From NCBI RefSeq assembly GCF_900537085.1, contig NZ_UNRE01000013.1:1-53250 (forward strand): a stretch of DNA of 53,250 nucleotides, written 5' to 3'. This DNA is from Agarivorans sp. Alg241-V36 (GTDB lineage: Bacteria > Pseudomonadota > Gammaproteobacteria > Enterobacterales > Celerinatantimonadaceae). Below are positions 8,353 to 18,931 of the stretch, piece after piece (the first letter of the stretch is position 1; each line of letters opens with the position of its first letter). The translations under genes and the position numbers were made by a program. Under the pieces are notes generated by a model. The model did not search any database and was not told the DNA's origin. It saw nothing but the letters and a program-made list of their open reading frames with translations.

Positions 8353-11300
8353 GTGAAAGATTTACTTAAGTTTCTTAAGCAACAAAGCAAGACCGAAGAG
8401 TTTGAAGGCATTAAAATTGGCCTAGCTTCACCAGACCAGATCCGCAGTTGGTCGTTTGGTGAGGTGAAGAAACCAGAGACGATTAACTATCGTACCTTTA
8501 AGCCTGAGCGTGACGGTTTATTCTGTGCCCGTATTTTCGGCCCAGTTAAAGATTACGAATGTTTGTGTGGTAAATACAAGCGTTTGAAACACCGTGGTGT
8601 TATCTGTGAGAAGTGTGGCGTAGAAGTTACGCAGTCTAAAGTTCGTCGTGACCGTATGGGCCACATTGAACTAGCTTCTCCTGTAGCTCACATCTGGTTC
8701 TTAAAATCACTACCATCGCGTATTGGTTTATTACTAGATATGACGTTACGTGATATTGAGCGTGTACTTTACTTCGAATCATTTGTAGTGACTGAACCTG
8801 GCATGACCAGCTTAGAGCGCGGTCAAATGCTTACCGAAGAAACCTACCTTGATTCACTTGAAGAGTACGGTGATGAGTTTGAAGCTAAAATGGGTGCAGA
8901 GGCTGTATTAGCTTTATTGCGTCATTTAGAGCTTGACCAAGAAATCGAAGTAATGCGCGAAGAGTTACAAACAACTAACTCTGAAACTAAGCGTAAGAAG
9001 ACCACTAAGCGTCTTAAGCTTATGGAAGCGTTTCGCGATTCAGGTAATAAACCTGAGTGGATGATTATGACCGTATTGCCGGTTCTTCCACCAGATTTGC
9101 GTCCACTAGTACCACTAGATGGCGGCCGTTTTGCTACTTCTGATTTGAACGATTTATACCGTCGTGTAATCAACCGTAACAACCGTTTGAAGCGTCTACT
9201 AGACCTAGCTGCTCCAGACATCATTGTGCGTAACGAAAAACGTATGCTGCAAGAAGCAGTAGATGCCTTGTTAGACAATGGTCGTCGTGGTCGTGCAATT
9301 ACCGGTTCTAACAAACGTCCGCTTAAATCTTTGGCCGATATGATCAAAGGTAAGCAAGGTCGTTTCCGTCAGAACTTGCTAGGTAAGCGTGTAGATTACT
9401 CAGGTCGTTCGGTAATTACCGTTGGTCCTACACTGCGTCTACACCAGTGTGGTCTACCTAAGAAAATGGCACTTGAGCTGTTCAAACCATTCATCTACGG
9501 CAAGTTAGAGCTTCGTGGTCTTGCTACTACGATTAAAGCTGCTAAGAAGATGGTTGAGCGTGAAGGCGGCGAAGTTTGGGATATTCTTGAAGAAGTTATC
9601 CGTGAACACCCAGTATTGCTTAACCGTGCACCAACCTTGCACCGTTTGGGTATTCAAGCCTTTGAGCCTGTGCTAATTGAAGGTAAAGCAATTCAATTAC
9701 ACCCGCTAGTGTGTGCGGCTTATAACGCCGACTTCGATGGGGACCAAATGGCGGTACACGTACCGTTGACCCTAGAAGCACAGTTAGAAGCACGTTCGTT
9801 GATGATGTCGACTAACAACGTACTTTCACCAGCTAACGGTGAGCCTATTATCGTTCCTTCGCAAGACGTTGTATTGGGTCTGTACTACATGACTCGTGAA
9901 CGTGTTAACGCAGAAGGCGAAGGTATGTACCTTTCTGGCCCTAAAGAGGCAGAAAAGTTATACCGTGCTAAGCAAGCCAGTATTCACGCACGTGTAAACG
10001 TACGTATCACTGAGGTTGTAGTAGCAGAAGACGGCTCTAGAATCGAAAAAACTGAAATTAAGCAAACTACCATTGGTCGAGCCATTTTATGGTTAATCGT
10101 ACCTAAAGGTTTGCCGTTTGATTTAGTTAACCAGTCAATGGGTAAGAAGCAAATCTCAGGATTGCTAAACACCTGTTACCGTAAACTAGGTCTTAAGCAC
10201 TCAGTTATTTTTGCTGACCAATTAATGTACACCGGTTTCCATTATGCAACCTTGTCTGGTGCCTCTGTAGGTATTAACGACATGGTAATTCCTGATGCTA
10301 AGAAAGACATCGTGGAAGAAGCCAGTGACGAAGTAAGCGAAATTCAAGAGCAGTTCCTAGCTGGTTTGGTAACAGCAGGCGAGCGTTACAACAAAGTAAT
10401 CGATATTTGGGCTTCGGCTAACGAAAAAGTATCGAAAGCGATGATGGACAACTTGTCTACCGAAACTGTTATCAACAAAGATGGCGAAGAAGAGAATCAA
10501 GACTCATTCAACAGTATCTTTATGATGGCCGATTCCGGCGCACGTGGTAGTGCTGCTCAGATTCGTCAGCTAGCTGGTATGCGTGGCTTGATGGCTAAAC
10601 CGGATGGTTCGATTATCGAAACACCGATTGTGGCTAACTTCCGTGAAGGTTTGAACGTACTTCAGTACTTCATCTCAACTCACGGTGCGCGTAAAGGTTT
10701 GGCCGATACCGCATTGAAGACCGCTAACTCGGGTTACTTAACACGTCGTCTAGTAGACGTAGCTCAGGATTTGGTTGTTACCGAAACTGACTGTGGTACT
10801 CAAGAAGGCATTATCATGACTCCTCACATTGAGGGTGGTGACGTTGTTGAACCATTGCGTGAGCGTGTTCTTGGTCGTGTTCTAGTGGGCGATGTTATTA
10901 AGCCTGGTACTGAGAACGAAGTACTGCTTAAAGACAAGACTCTACTTGACGAAAAACTGTGTGACCTTCTTGAAGAAAACTCAGTGGATACCGTTAAGGT
11001 ACGCTCAGTAATTAGCTGTGCTAATGACTTTGGTGTATGTGCCCTTTGTTATGGTCGTGACCTTGCTCGAGGCCACTTGGTTGGTCGCGGCGAAGCGGTT
11101 GGTGTTGTTGCAGCACAATCGATTGGTGAGCCGGGTACTCAGCTTACCATGCGTACTTTCCACATTGGTGGTGCGGCATCGCGTGCGGCAGCAGAGAACA
11201 GCATTCAAGTTAAGAACGCAGGTACTATTAAGCTACACAACGCTAAAGTAGTAACTAACAGCGAAGGCAAGTTAGTTGTAACCTCTCGTTCTACTGAATT

Positions 11301-12558
11301 GACCATCATTGACGAAATGGGTCAAACCAAAGAAAGCCACAAACTACAATACGGTGCAGTACTTGAAGTAGTAGACGGTGGTGCGGTTACCTCTGGCGAC
11401 ACAGTTGCTAACTGGGACCCACATACACACCCAATTATTACTGAAGTACCGGGTCGCGTTAAGTTCATCGACATGGTTGAAGGCGTAACTGTTAGCCGTC
11501 AAACTGATGAATTAACTGGTCTTTCTAGCATTAACGTTATGGACCCTAACGAGCGCCCTGGCGCTGGTAAAGAAATGCGTCCAATGGTTAAATTGGTAGA
11601 TGGTTCTGGTAACGACGTTCTTATTGCTGGTACCGATATTCCAGCTCAGTACTTCTTGTCTGCAAAAGCGATTGTAAACTTAGAAGATAATGCTGAAGTA
11701 GGCGTTGGTGATGCAATTGCTCGTATCCCACAAGAATCAAGCGGTACTAAAGATATTACCGGTGGTCTACCTCGCGTAGCCGACTTGTTCGAAGCTCGTC
11801 AGCCTAAAGAGCCAGCTATTTTGGCAGAAATTACCGGTACTATTAGTTACGGTAAAGAAACCAAAGGTAAGCGCCGCTTGGTGATTACTCCAGCTGAAGG
11901 TGACGCTTACGAAGAAATGATTCCTAAGTGGCGTAACCTAAACGTGTTTGAAGGTGAGAAAGTAGCTAAAGGTGAAGTAATTGCCGATGGCCCAGAATCA
12001 CCACATGACATTTTGCGCTTGCGTGGCATTAGCCCTGTAGCTAACTACATCGTAAACGAAGTACAAGACGTATACCGTTTACAAGGTGTGAAGATTAACG
12101 ATAAGCACATCGAAACTATCGTGCGTCAAATGCTTCGTAAGTGTTTGATTCTAGATGCTGGTGATTCTAGCTTCTTGCTAGGTGAGCAAGCTGAAGTTGC
12201 CCGAGTGAATATTGAGAATCGTCAATTAGAAGCTGAAGGCAAACGCCCTGCGCTATACCGTCGTGAGTTATTAGGTATTACTAAGGCATCGCTATCAACA
12301 GAATCGTTTATTTCTGCGGCATCGTTCCAAGAAACTACTCGCGTGCTTACTGAAGCAGCTGTGGGTGGTAAACAGGACGAACTACGCGGTCTTAAAGAGA
12401 ACGTTATTGTTGGTCGCTTGATTCCTGCAGGTACTGGTTATTCTTACCATGAGAATCGTCGCAATCAGTCTGAAGCTCCAGCACCAATTACTGCAGATGA
12501 AGCCGCTGATAACTTAGCTGCGTTACTAAATGCAGCACCTGGTGGCGAAGCAGAGTAA
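8353..12558 (+). CDS. rpoC: RNA polymerase beta-prime subunit
   Basis: The catalytic beta-prime subunit, 1401 aa, starting with GTG as in E. coli rpoC. It has the N-terminal zinc site (CLCGKYK...CEKCG), the active-site NADFDGDQ with Asp460, Asp462 and Asp464 that hold the catalytic Mg2+, and the second zinc site near residues 890-910 ([13 protein letters not shown]). It is followed by a strong terminator, so the beta operon ends here. Confidence 0.99.
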   Translation: MKDLLKFLKQQSKTEEFEGIKIGLASPDQIRSWSFGEVKKPETINYRTFKPERDGLFCARIFGPVKDYECLCGKYKRLKHRGVICEKCGVEVTQSKVRRDRMGHIELASPVAHIWFLKSLPSRIGLLLDMTLRDIERVLYFESFVVTEPGMTSLERGQMLTEETYLDSLEEYGDEFEAKMGAEAVLALLRHLELDQEIEVMREELQTTNSETKRKKTTKRLKLMEAFRDSGNKPEWMIMTVLPVLPPDLRPLVPLDGGRFATSDLNDLYRRVINRNNRLKRLLDLAAPDIIVRNEKRMLQEAVDALLDNGRRGRAITGSNKRPLKSLADMIKGKQGRFRQNLLGKRVDYSGRSVITVGPTLRLHQCGLPKKMALELFKPFIYGKLELRGLATTIKAAKKMVEREGGEVWDILEEVIREHPVLLNRAPTLHRLGIQAFEPVLIEGKAIQLHPLVCAAYNADFDGDQMAVHVPLTLEAQLEARSLMMSTNNVLSPANGEPIIVPSQDVVLGLYYMTRERVNAEGEGMYLSGPKEAEKLYRAKQASIHARVNVRITEVVVAEDGSRIEKTEIKQTTIGRAILWLIVPKGLPFDLVNQSMGKKQISGLLNTCYRKLGLKHSVIFADQLMYTGFHYATLSGASVGINDMVIPDAKKDIVEEASDEVSEIQEQFLAGLVTAGERYNKVIDIWASANEKVSKAMMDNLSTETVINKDGEEENQDSFNSIFMMADSGARGSAAQIRQLAGMRGLMAKPDGSIIETPIVANFREGLNVLQYFISTHGARKGLADTALKTANSGYLTRRLVDVAQDLVVTETDCGTQEGIIMTPHIEGGDVVEPLRERVLGRVLVGDVIKPGTENEVLLKDKTLLDEKLCDLLEENSVDTVKVRSVISCANDFGVCALCYGRDLARGHLVGRGEAVGVVAAQSIGEPGTQLTMRTFHIGGAASRAAAENSIQVKNAGTIKLHNAKVVTNSEGKLVVTSRSTELTIIDEMGQTKESHKLQYGAVLEVVDGGAVTSGDTVANWDPHTHPIITEVPGRVKFIDMVEGVTVSRQTDELTGLSSINVMDPNERPGAGKEMRPMVKLVDGSGNDVLIAGTDIPAQYFLSAKAIVNLEDNAEVGVGDAIARIPQESSGTKDITGGLPRVADLFEARQPKEPAILAEITGTISYGKETKGKRRLVITPAEGDAYEEMIPKWRNLNVFEGEKVAKGEVIADGPESPHDILRLRGISPVANYIVNEVQDVYRLQGVKINDKHIETIVRQMLRKCLILDAGDSSFLLGEQAEVARVNIENRQLEAEGKRPALYRRELLGITKASLSTESFISAASFQETTRVLTEAAVGGKQDELRGLKENVIVGRLIPAGTGYSYHENRRNQSEAPAPITADEAADNLAALLNAAPGGEAE

Positions 12559-12577
12559 TTACTTACTCTCGTTAGTT

Positions 12578-12605
12578 AAAAAGGCAGCCATTGGCTGCCT
12601 TTTTT
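12578..12605 (+). terminator. Terminator of the rpoBC operon
   Basis: AAAAAGGCAGCC pairs with GGCTGCCTTTTTT across a 3-base loop, 19 bases after the rpoC stop. Confidence 0.95.
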
Positions 12606-12702
12606 AATGCCTGAGATTAACTATCTCACCGCAAAATATTTGACAAGTGTTGGCGTTCGTCACAGACTCCGTTTTTAAAAACAATAAAACGCAGAGCATT
12701 TT

Positions 12703-13086
12703 ATGAGCAAACAAATCGTATCAACCGAAGCAGCCCCAGCCGCTATTGGCCCATATTCTCAAGCGACCAAAATTGATGAGCTAGTATTCACTTCCGGGCA
12801 AATCCCACTAGATCCTGAGTCAATGGAAATTGTATCCGGTGGTATAAGCGAGCAAACCAAACAAGTAATGGAAAACCTTATGGCTGTATTAGCCGCTGCA
12901 GGTGCAGACTCGTCGACAGTATTTAAAACTACCTGCTTTTTGAGTGATATGGCCAACTTTGTTGCCTTTAACGAAGTATACGCCAGCTACTTCCCAGAGA
13001 GCGCTCCGGCGCGCTCGTGCGTAGAAGTGGCACGTTTACCCAAAGATGTATTAGTAGAAGTAGAAGCTATCGCCCATATTAAATAG
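12703..13086 (+). CDS. ridA: RidA family reactive-intermediate deaminase
   Basis: A 127-aa RidA/YjgF/UK114 protein. The family hydrolyses reactive enamine/imine intermediates made by PLP enzymes to keto acids and ammonia in the cytosol. Signature elements present are GPYSQA near residue 17, SGQIPLDP at about 31-38, and the C-terminal PARSCVEVARLPKDVLVEVEA, whose Arg binds the substrate carboxylate. It is followed at 3 bases by tusD; whether they share a promoter is unclear. Confidence 0.9.
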   Translation: MSKQIVSTEAAPAAIGPYSQATKIDELVFTSGQIPLDPESMEIVSGGISEQTKQVMENLMAVLAAAGADSSTVFKTTCFLSDMANFVAFNEVYASYFPESAPARSCVEVARLPKDVLVEVEAIAHIK

Positions 13087-13089
13087 TTT

Positions 13090-13479
13090 ATGAGCCTTAC
13101 TTATACCTTAGTGGTTACTAGCCCGTTATACGGCAAGCAGGGTAGCGCCTCTGCGCTTAACTTCGCCCAAGCACTGCTAAATGCCGGCCACCAACTTAAA
13201 ACGGTGTTTTTCTATTTGGATGGGGTTAGCAACGGCTTATCAACCTCCTTGCCGGCAAGTGATGAGCTTAATATTCATCAGCAGTGGCTTGATTTAAAAG
13301 CAGCGTCGACTTGTTCTTTATTGGTATGCAGCGCTGCTGCCTATCGCAGAGGGGTAATTGGCGAAGACGAAGCCGCTGCCAATCAATTACTGGCTAACAT
13401 GGATAGTCAGTTTGAAATGTCCGGCTTAGCCGAAATGGCCACTGCTATGCTAACTAGCGATAGAGTGGTGCACTTATGA
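13090..13479 (+). CDS. tusD: Sulfurtransferase complex subunit TusD
   Basis: TusD is the DsrE-family subunit of the TusBCD complex, which relays persulfide sulfur from TusA to TusE for 2-thiolation of wobble uridine in tRNA (with MnmA). It is 129 aa. The catalytic cysteine is C80 in LLVCSAAAYRRGV. Order tusD-tusC-tusB followed by rpsL is the same as in E. coli. The 3' end overlaps tusC by ATGA. Confidence 0.93.
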   Translation: MSLTYTLVVTSPLYGKQGSASALNFAQALLNAGHQLKTVFFYLDGVSNGLSTSLPASDELNIHQQWLDLKAASTCSLLVCSAAAYRRGVIGEDEAAANQLLANMDSQFEMSGLAEMATAMLTSDRVVHL

Positions 13480-13835
13480 GTAAACCATTGGTTTTCATAT
13501 TTAGTAGCGCCCCTCATGGCAGCTCTGCTGCTCGCGAGTCACTAGATGCTGCTTTGGCTGCTTCAGCGGTGTCGGAAGATATCGTGGTGTTTTTTGAAGG
13601 CGATGGAGTTTATCAACTAGTCTGTGGCCAAAACCCTAATGAGATTAAGCAGCGAGATGCATTACCTACTTATGGTCTGTTAGATCTTTATGACGTGGAA
13701 GAGATCTACGTTGATCAGCAATCCTTGCATGAACGAGGCCTTTCTTTAGAACAACTTGCTATTAGCGTTAGAGTTAAACAAGCAAAACAGTTCTATTTAG
13801 AAAGCTGTCACGCTCATGCAATATTGAGGTTTTAG
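13476..13835 (+). CDS. tusC: Sulfurtransferase complex subunit TusC
   Basis: A 119-aa DsrF-like subunit of the TusBCD heterohexamer. It begins with the family pattern KPLVFIFSSAPHGSSAARESLDA and contains the conserved DVEEIYVD segment. It has a 4-base translational-coupling overlap with tusD and is separated from tusB by one base. Confidence 0.92.
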   Translation: MSKPLVFIFSSAPHGSSAARESLDAALAASAVSEDIVVFFEGDGVYQLVCGQNPNEIKQRDALPTYGLLDLYDVEEIYVDQQSLHERGLSLEQLAISVRVKQAKQFYLESCHAHAILRF

Positions 13836-13836
13836 C

Positions 13837-14112
13837 ATGCTACATATTATGCGACATCCTTATGCAAGTGATAGTTATGAACGCTGCATTAGCCAGCTAG
13901 AAAACGATGGCCACCTAGTGCTCATCGAAGATGCTGTATATGCTTGGCAGCGTGATGACAGGCGTTTACAGGAGCTAGCTCAATCTGGCAGAGTCTCAGT
14001 GTTACGCGCTGATGTGAATGCTAGAGGTATCGAGGTTTGCGATAGCGTGCTAATAGATTACCAAGGTTTAGTAAAACTTACCGAGCAATATACGCCTTCA
14101 TTAACTTGGTAG
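13837..14112 (+). CDS. tusB: Sulfurtransferase complex subunit TusB
   Basis: A 91-aa DsrH-like subunit, the smallest member of TusBCD. It starts MLHIMRHPYAS and shows the family region LIEDAVYAW. It is the last gene before the str promoter. The identification rests mainly on gene order and the DsrH-like N-terminus. Confidence 0.9.
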   Translation: MLHIMRHPYASDSYERCISQLENDGHLVLIEDAVYAWQRDDRRLQELAQSGRVSVLRADVNARGIEVCDSVLIDYQGLVKLTEQYTPSLTW

Positions 14113-14160
14113 CCTAGCTCCCAATCATCAAAAATATCAAACTTGTGATCATTGCAAGCC

Positions 14161-14189
14161 TTGACTCTTCAGCTACAAGCGCATAAAAT
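14161..14189 (+). promoter_or_regulatory. Promoter of the str operon
   Basis: TTGACT (14161-14166), a 17-base spacer and TAAAAT (14184-14189) form a strong sigma-70 promoter, followed by a C-rich discriminator. It drives rpsL-rpsG-fusA-tuf. Confidence 0.85.
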
Positions 14190-14196
14190 TTCGCCT

Positions 14197-14220
14197 CCCC
14201 AAAATTGGGGTAGATTTTTT
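14197..14220 (+). terminator. Small hairpin plus T-run just after the str promoter
   Basis: CCCCA pairs with TGGGG around AAAT (14197-14210) and is followed by TAGATTTTTT. Its place within the first ~25 transcribed bases suggests a leader pause or attenuation element; the stem is short, so efficient termination is doubtful. Confidence 0.4.
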
Positions 14221-14237
14221 CACATGTTTAAATGTAA

Positions 14238-14630
<393 letters not shown>

Positions 14631-14683
14631 CGGCTCTCCGTTAAGTAAGGCCAAACATTTAGTTATAGCGAAATTTTTTTTAA

Positions 14684-15196
<513 letters not shown>

Positions 15197-15202
15197 TTGG
15201 TT

Positions 15203-15259
15203 GCGCAGCTGCTTAGCAGCTGCGCTACTTTCTATGTGAGACTAAGGAAGTTTCCTTAG
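15203..15259 (+). promoter_or_regulatory. Two hairpins in the rpsG-fusA gap
   Basis: GCGCAGCTGC (15203-15212) pairs perfectly with GCAGCTGCGC (15216-15225) over TTA. CTAAGGAA (15242-15249) then pairs with TTCCTTAG (15252-15259) over two bases, ending just before the fusA ribosome-binding site AGAGGA. There is no T-run. They may stabilise or process the transcript and modulate fusA initiation. Confidence 0.55.
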
Positions 15260-15272
15260 CAAGAGGATAACA

Positions 15273-17366
15273 ATGGCTCGTACAACTCCAATTGAGCGCT
15301 ACCGTAACATTGGTATTGTTGCTCATGTTGACGCTGGCAAAACAACAACTACAGAACGTGTCCTTTTCTACACCGGTCTATCTCACAAAATTGGTGAGGT
15401 GCATGATGGCGCAGCCACCATGGACTGGATGGAGCAAGAGCAAGAACGCGGTATTACCATCACCTCTGCGGCTACTACCACCTTTTGGCGTGGTATGAAC
15501 GCCCAGTACGACGAACACCGTATTAATATCATCGATACCCCTGGACACGTTGACTTCACTATTGAAGTTGAACGTTCATTGCGCGTATTAGATGGAGCAG
15601 TTGTTGTATTTTGTGGTTCATCTGGTGTTGAACCTCAATCAGAAACAGTGTGGCGCCAAGCTGATAAATATTCTGTTCCACGAATGGTATTCGTGAACAA
15701 AATGGATAGAGCTGGTGCAGACTTTGAACGAGTAATTGATCAAATCCGTGATCGCTTAGGTGCTAACTGTGTACCTATTCAGTTGAACATAGGCGCTGAG
15801 GACGAATTTGTTGGTGTTATTGACCTGATTAAAATGAAGGCCATTAACTGGAACGAAGCCGACCAAGGTACCACCTTCAGCTACGAAGATATTCCGGCTC
15901 ATCTTGTAGAACGTGCAGAAGCCTTACACGAAGAACTCGTGGAAGCAGCGGCAGAAGCTACCGATGAGTTAATGGATAAGTATCTTGAAGAAGGCGAGTT
16001 AACTGAAACCGAAATCAAGTTTGGTTTGCGTAAGCGCACGCTAAATAATGAGATCGTGCTAGCGACTTGTGGTAGCGCATTTAAAAACAAAGGTGTTCAG
16101 GCAGTGCTTGATGCCGTTGTTGAATATTTGCCTGCTCCAAACCACGTTGAAGCAATTAAAGGAACAGACGAAAAGGACAATGAAGTTGCTTGTCCGGCAG
16201 AAGACGACGCGCCGTTTGCGGCATTAGCGTTTAAAATTGCCACCGACCCTTTTGTGGGGACGCTAACCTTTATGCGTGTTTATTCGGGGACGGTAGAAAC
16301 CGGCACTGCGGTGTATAACTCGGTTAAACAAAAACGTGAACGTCTAGGTCGTATGGTGCAAATGCATTCAAACGATCGTAAAGAGATCAAAGAAGTTCGT
16401 GCTGGCGATATCGCCGCGGCTATTGGTCTTAAAGACGTAACCACGGGTGACACTTTATGTGATATGAACCGTAAAGTGATTCTTGAACGTATGGAATTCC
16501 CTGAACCGGTAATTCAAATTGCCGTAGAGCCTCGTACTAAAGCTGACCAAGAAAAAATGGGTGTAGCCTTAGGCAAATTGGCCGCAGAGGATCCGTCGTT
16601 CCGCGTAGAAACTAACGAAGAATCTGGACAAACCCTTATCTCTGGTATGGGTGAGTTACACTTAGATATCATCGTAGATCGCATGAAACGCGAATTTAGC
16701 GTGGATTGTAATGTAGGTAAACCTCAAGTTGCTTATCGCGAAGCAATTCGCAAGCAAGTTGAAGTAGAAGGAAAGTTCGTTCGTCAATCAGGTGGTCGTG
16801 GTCAATACGGTCACGTTTGGTTACGTATGGAACCTCTAGAGCCAGGTGCTGGTTACGAATTTGTCAACGAAATCGTTGGTGGTGCTGTTCCTAAAGAATA
16901 CATCCCAGCTGTTGATAAAGGCTGTAAAGAGCAGATGGATCAGGGTGTATTGGCAGGTTATCCGCTACTTGATGTTAAAGTTACTTTATTCGATGGTTCA
17001 TTCCACGATGTTGACTCTAACGAAATGGCGTTTAAAATTGCCGGTGCAATGGGCTTTAAGAAAGGTGCATTGGACGCTGATCCAGTATTGCTCGAGCCGA
17101 TGATGAAAGTAGAAGTTACAACCCCTGAAGATTGGATGGGTGATGTAGTGGGTGACTTGAATCGTCGTCGTGGCATAATTGAAGGCATGGACGATGGGGC
17201 TGCGGGCTTAAAGATTGTTAAGTCTAAAGTGCCGCTGTCTGCAATGTTCGGCTATGCTACAGATCTACGTTCGGCAACTCAGGGGCGAGCCTCTTACTCT
17301 ATGGAATTCCTAGAGTACAACGAAGCGCCGAAAAATGTTGCTGATGCTATTGTTGACGCAAAGTAA
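15273..17366 (+). CDS. fusA: Elongation factor G
   Basis: EF-G is the ribosomal translocase GTPase, 697 aa. The G domain shows the P-loop [11 protein letters not shown] (residues ~17-27), DTPGHVDFT and NKMDRAG. Domains II-V follow in order, with the domain IV region [10 protein letters not shown]. It belongs to the str operon and is 66 bases from the start of tuf. Confidence 0.98.
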   Translation: MARTTPIERYRNIGIVAHVDAGKTTTTERVLFYTGLSHKIGEVHDGAATMDWMEQEQERGITITSAATTTFWRGMNAQYDEHRINIIDTPGHVDFTIEVERSLRVLDGAVVVFCGSSGVEPQSETVWRQADKYSVPRMVFVNKMDRAGADFERVIDQIRDRLGANCVPIQLNIGAEDEFVGVIDLIKMKAINWNEADQGTTFSYEDIPAHLVERAEALHEELVEAAAEATDELMDKYLEEGELTETEIKFGLRKRTLNNEIVLATCGSAFKNKGVQAVLDAVVEYLPAPNHVEAIKGTDEKDNEVACPAEDDAPFAALAFKIATDPFVGTLTFMRVYSGTVETGTAVYNSVKQKRERLGRMVQMHSNDRKEIKEVRAGDIAAAIGLKDVTTGDTLCDMNRKVILERMEFPEPVIQIAVEPRTKADQEKMGVALGKLAAEDPSFRVETNEESGQTLISGMGELHLDIIVDRMKREFSVDCNVGKPQVAYREAIRKQVEVEGKFVRQSGGRGQYGHVWLRMEPLEPGAGYEFVNEIVGGAVPKEYIPAVDKGCKEQMDQGVLAGYPLLDVKVTLFDGSFHDVDSNEMAFKIAGAMGFKKGALDADPVLLEPMMKVEVTTPEDWMGDVVGDLNRRRGIIEGMDDGAAGLKIVKSKVPLSAMFGYATDLRSATQGRASYSMEFLEYNEAPKNVADAIVDAK

Positions 17367-17432
17367 ACTAATTCAACTATGATTGGTCTGTCTCGGGTGA
17401 GGCAGATTGGAATGGAAAAGAAGGTACATATC

Positions 17433-18617
17433 GTGTCTAAAGAAAAATTTGAACGTTCAAAACCGCACGTAAACGTTGGTACAATTGGCCACGTTGACCA
17501 CGGTAAAACAACTCTAACAGCGGCTATCACAAACGTACTTGCAAAAGTATACGGTGGTGAAGCTAAAGATTTCGCAGCAATCGATAACGCTCCAGAAGAG
17601 CGCGAGCGCGGTATCACAATTTCTACTTCACACGTAGAGTACGACACTCCAACTCGTCACTACGCACACGTAGATTGTCCTGGACACGCTGATTACGTTA
17701 AAAACATGATCACTGGTGCTGCTCAAATGGACGGCGCTATCTTAGTAGTAGCTTCAACTGACGGCCCAATGCCTCAGACTCGTGAGCACATCCTACTTTC
17801 TCGTCAGGTTGGTGTACCTTACATCATCGTATTCATGAACAAATGTGACATGGTAGACGACGAAGAGCTTCTAGAATTAGTAGAAATGGAAGTACGTGAA
17901 CTTCTATCAGAATACGAATTCCCAGGTGATGACCTTCCAGTAATTCAAGGTTCAGCACTTAAAGCGCTAGAAGGCGAAGAAGAGTGGGAAGCTAAGATTG
18001 TAGAGCTTGCAGAAGCACTAGATTCTTACATTCCAGAGCCAGAGCGTGACATCGACAAGCCATTCCTACTACCAATTGAAGACGTATTCTCAATTTCAGG
18101 TCGTGGTACAGTAGTAACAGGTCGTGTAGAGCGCGGTATCATCAAGGTTTCAGAAGAAATTGAAATCGTAGGTGTTAAAGAGACTACTAAGACAACCTGT
18201 ACAGGTGTTGAAATGTTCCGCAAGCTTCTAGACGAAGGTCGTGCTGGTGAGAACTGTGGTGTACTACTACGTGGTACTAAGCGTGAAGACGTACAACGTG
18301 GTCAAGTATTGGCAGCTCCAGGTTCAATTACTCCACACACCAAGTTCGAAGCTGAAGTATACGTACTAAGCAAAGACGAAGGTGGCCGTCACACGCCATT
18401 CTTCAAAGGCTACCGTCCACAGTTCTACTTCCGTACAACTGACGTAACAGGCGCAGTAGAGCTTCCTGAAGGCGTAGAAATGGTAATGCCAGGCGACAAC
18501 TTGAAATTTGTTGTAGAGCTAATCTGCCCAATCGCGATGGACGAAGGTTTACGCTTCGCAATCCGTGAAGGTGGCCGTACAGTAGGTGCGGGTGTTGTAG
18601 CTAAAATCTTCGAATAA
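17433..18617 (+). CDS. tuf: Elongation factor Tu (second, complete copy)
   Basis: Complete EF-Tu, 394 aa, exactly the E. coli length when started at the GTG at 17433 ([14 protein letters not shown]). An upstream ATG at 17379 would add 18 residues with no family support. AGAAGG lies 8-9 bases before the GTG. G-domain motifs [16 protein letters not shown] and NKCD are intact. The last ~370 bases including the terminator match the first copy, evidence of gene conversion between the two genes. Confidence 0.98.
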   Translation: MSKEKFERSKPHVNVGTIGHVDHGKTTLTAAITNVLAKVYGGEAKDFAAIDNAPEERERGITISTSHVEYDTPTRHYAHVDCPGHADYVKNMITGAAQMDGAILVVASTDGPMPQTREHILLSRQVGVPYIIVFMNKCDMVDDEELLELVEMEVRELLSEYEFPGDDLPVIQGSALKALEGEEEWEAKIVELAEALDSYIPEPERDIDKPFLLPIEDVFSISGRGTVVTGRVERGIIKVSEEIEIVGVKETTKTTCTGVEMFRKLLDEGRAGENCGVLLRGTKREDVQRGQVLAAPGSITPHTKFEAEVYVLSKDEGGRHTPFFKGYRPQFYFRTTDVTGAVELPEGVEMVMPGDNLKFVVELICPIAMDEGLRFAIREGGRTVGAGVVAKIFE

Positions 18618-18635
18618 GAAGAATAGCACAGCAAG

Positions 18636-18663
18636 AAAAAAGGTCGCGTAAGCGGCCTTTTTT
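18636..18663 (+). terminator. Terminator of the str operon
   Basis: Same hairpin as at 375-402: A-tract plus GGTCGC, GTAA loop, GCGGCC plus T-tract. Sequence similarity to the first copy stops 3-4 bases after the T-tract. Confidence 0.9.
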
Positions 18664-18879
18664 GTTTCTTTTGTACCGTCCTAAATAAGGTTGACACATA
18701 TCAGGACGGTCAAAGCTGTTTCGGTACTTTAGTTAGAAATGACTCAAACCACAAAGTAACTATCTGGTTTACAACTAAATTTGTATGCTTCTATTCGCTT
18801 TTCGAGAATAAGCTTTATACGTCGTGTTGCATTGGTGGGATCGGAACTATTGGATAAGGCTTGAAGGAAGATATAGTAG
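18664..18879. other. Non-coding stretch after the str operon
   Basis: I see no gene here. The only structure is an inverted repeat, ACCGTCCT (18675-18682) and AGGACGGT (18703-18710), with a TTGACA inside the 20-base loop but no -10 at the right distance. It marks the junction between the conserved translation block and accessory DNA. Confidence 0.4.
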
Positions 18880-18911
18880 AAAAAAAAGGCTAACCAGTTT
18901 AGTTAGCCTTT
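18880..18911 (-). terminator. Terminator of the Ig-like lipoprotein gene
   Basis: Read on the minus strand, AAAGGCTAAC pairs with GTTAGCCTTT (10 bp, 7-base loop) and continues into an 8-base T-run, 21 bases after the stop codon. Confidence 0.9.
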
Positions 18912-18931
18912 CTCAAGTTTATCGCGACTAA

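Noticed and set aside
8922-9347. Long open frame of 141 codons on the minus strand inside rpoC
   Set aside because: It is a shadow of the biased codon use of rpoC; no ribosome-binding site, and the composition (Ser/Arg-rich) is typical of antisense frames.
18691-18696. TTGACA in the gap after the str operon as a promoter
   Set aside because: No -10-like hexamer at 16-18 bases and no gene downstream on that strand.
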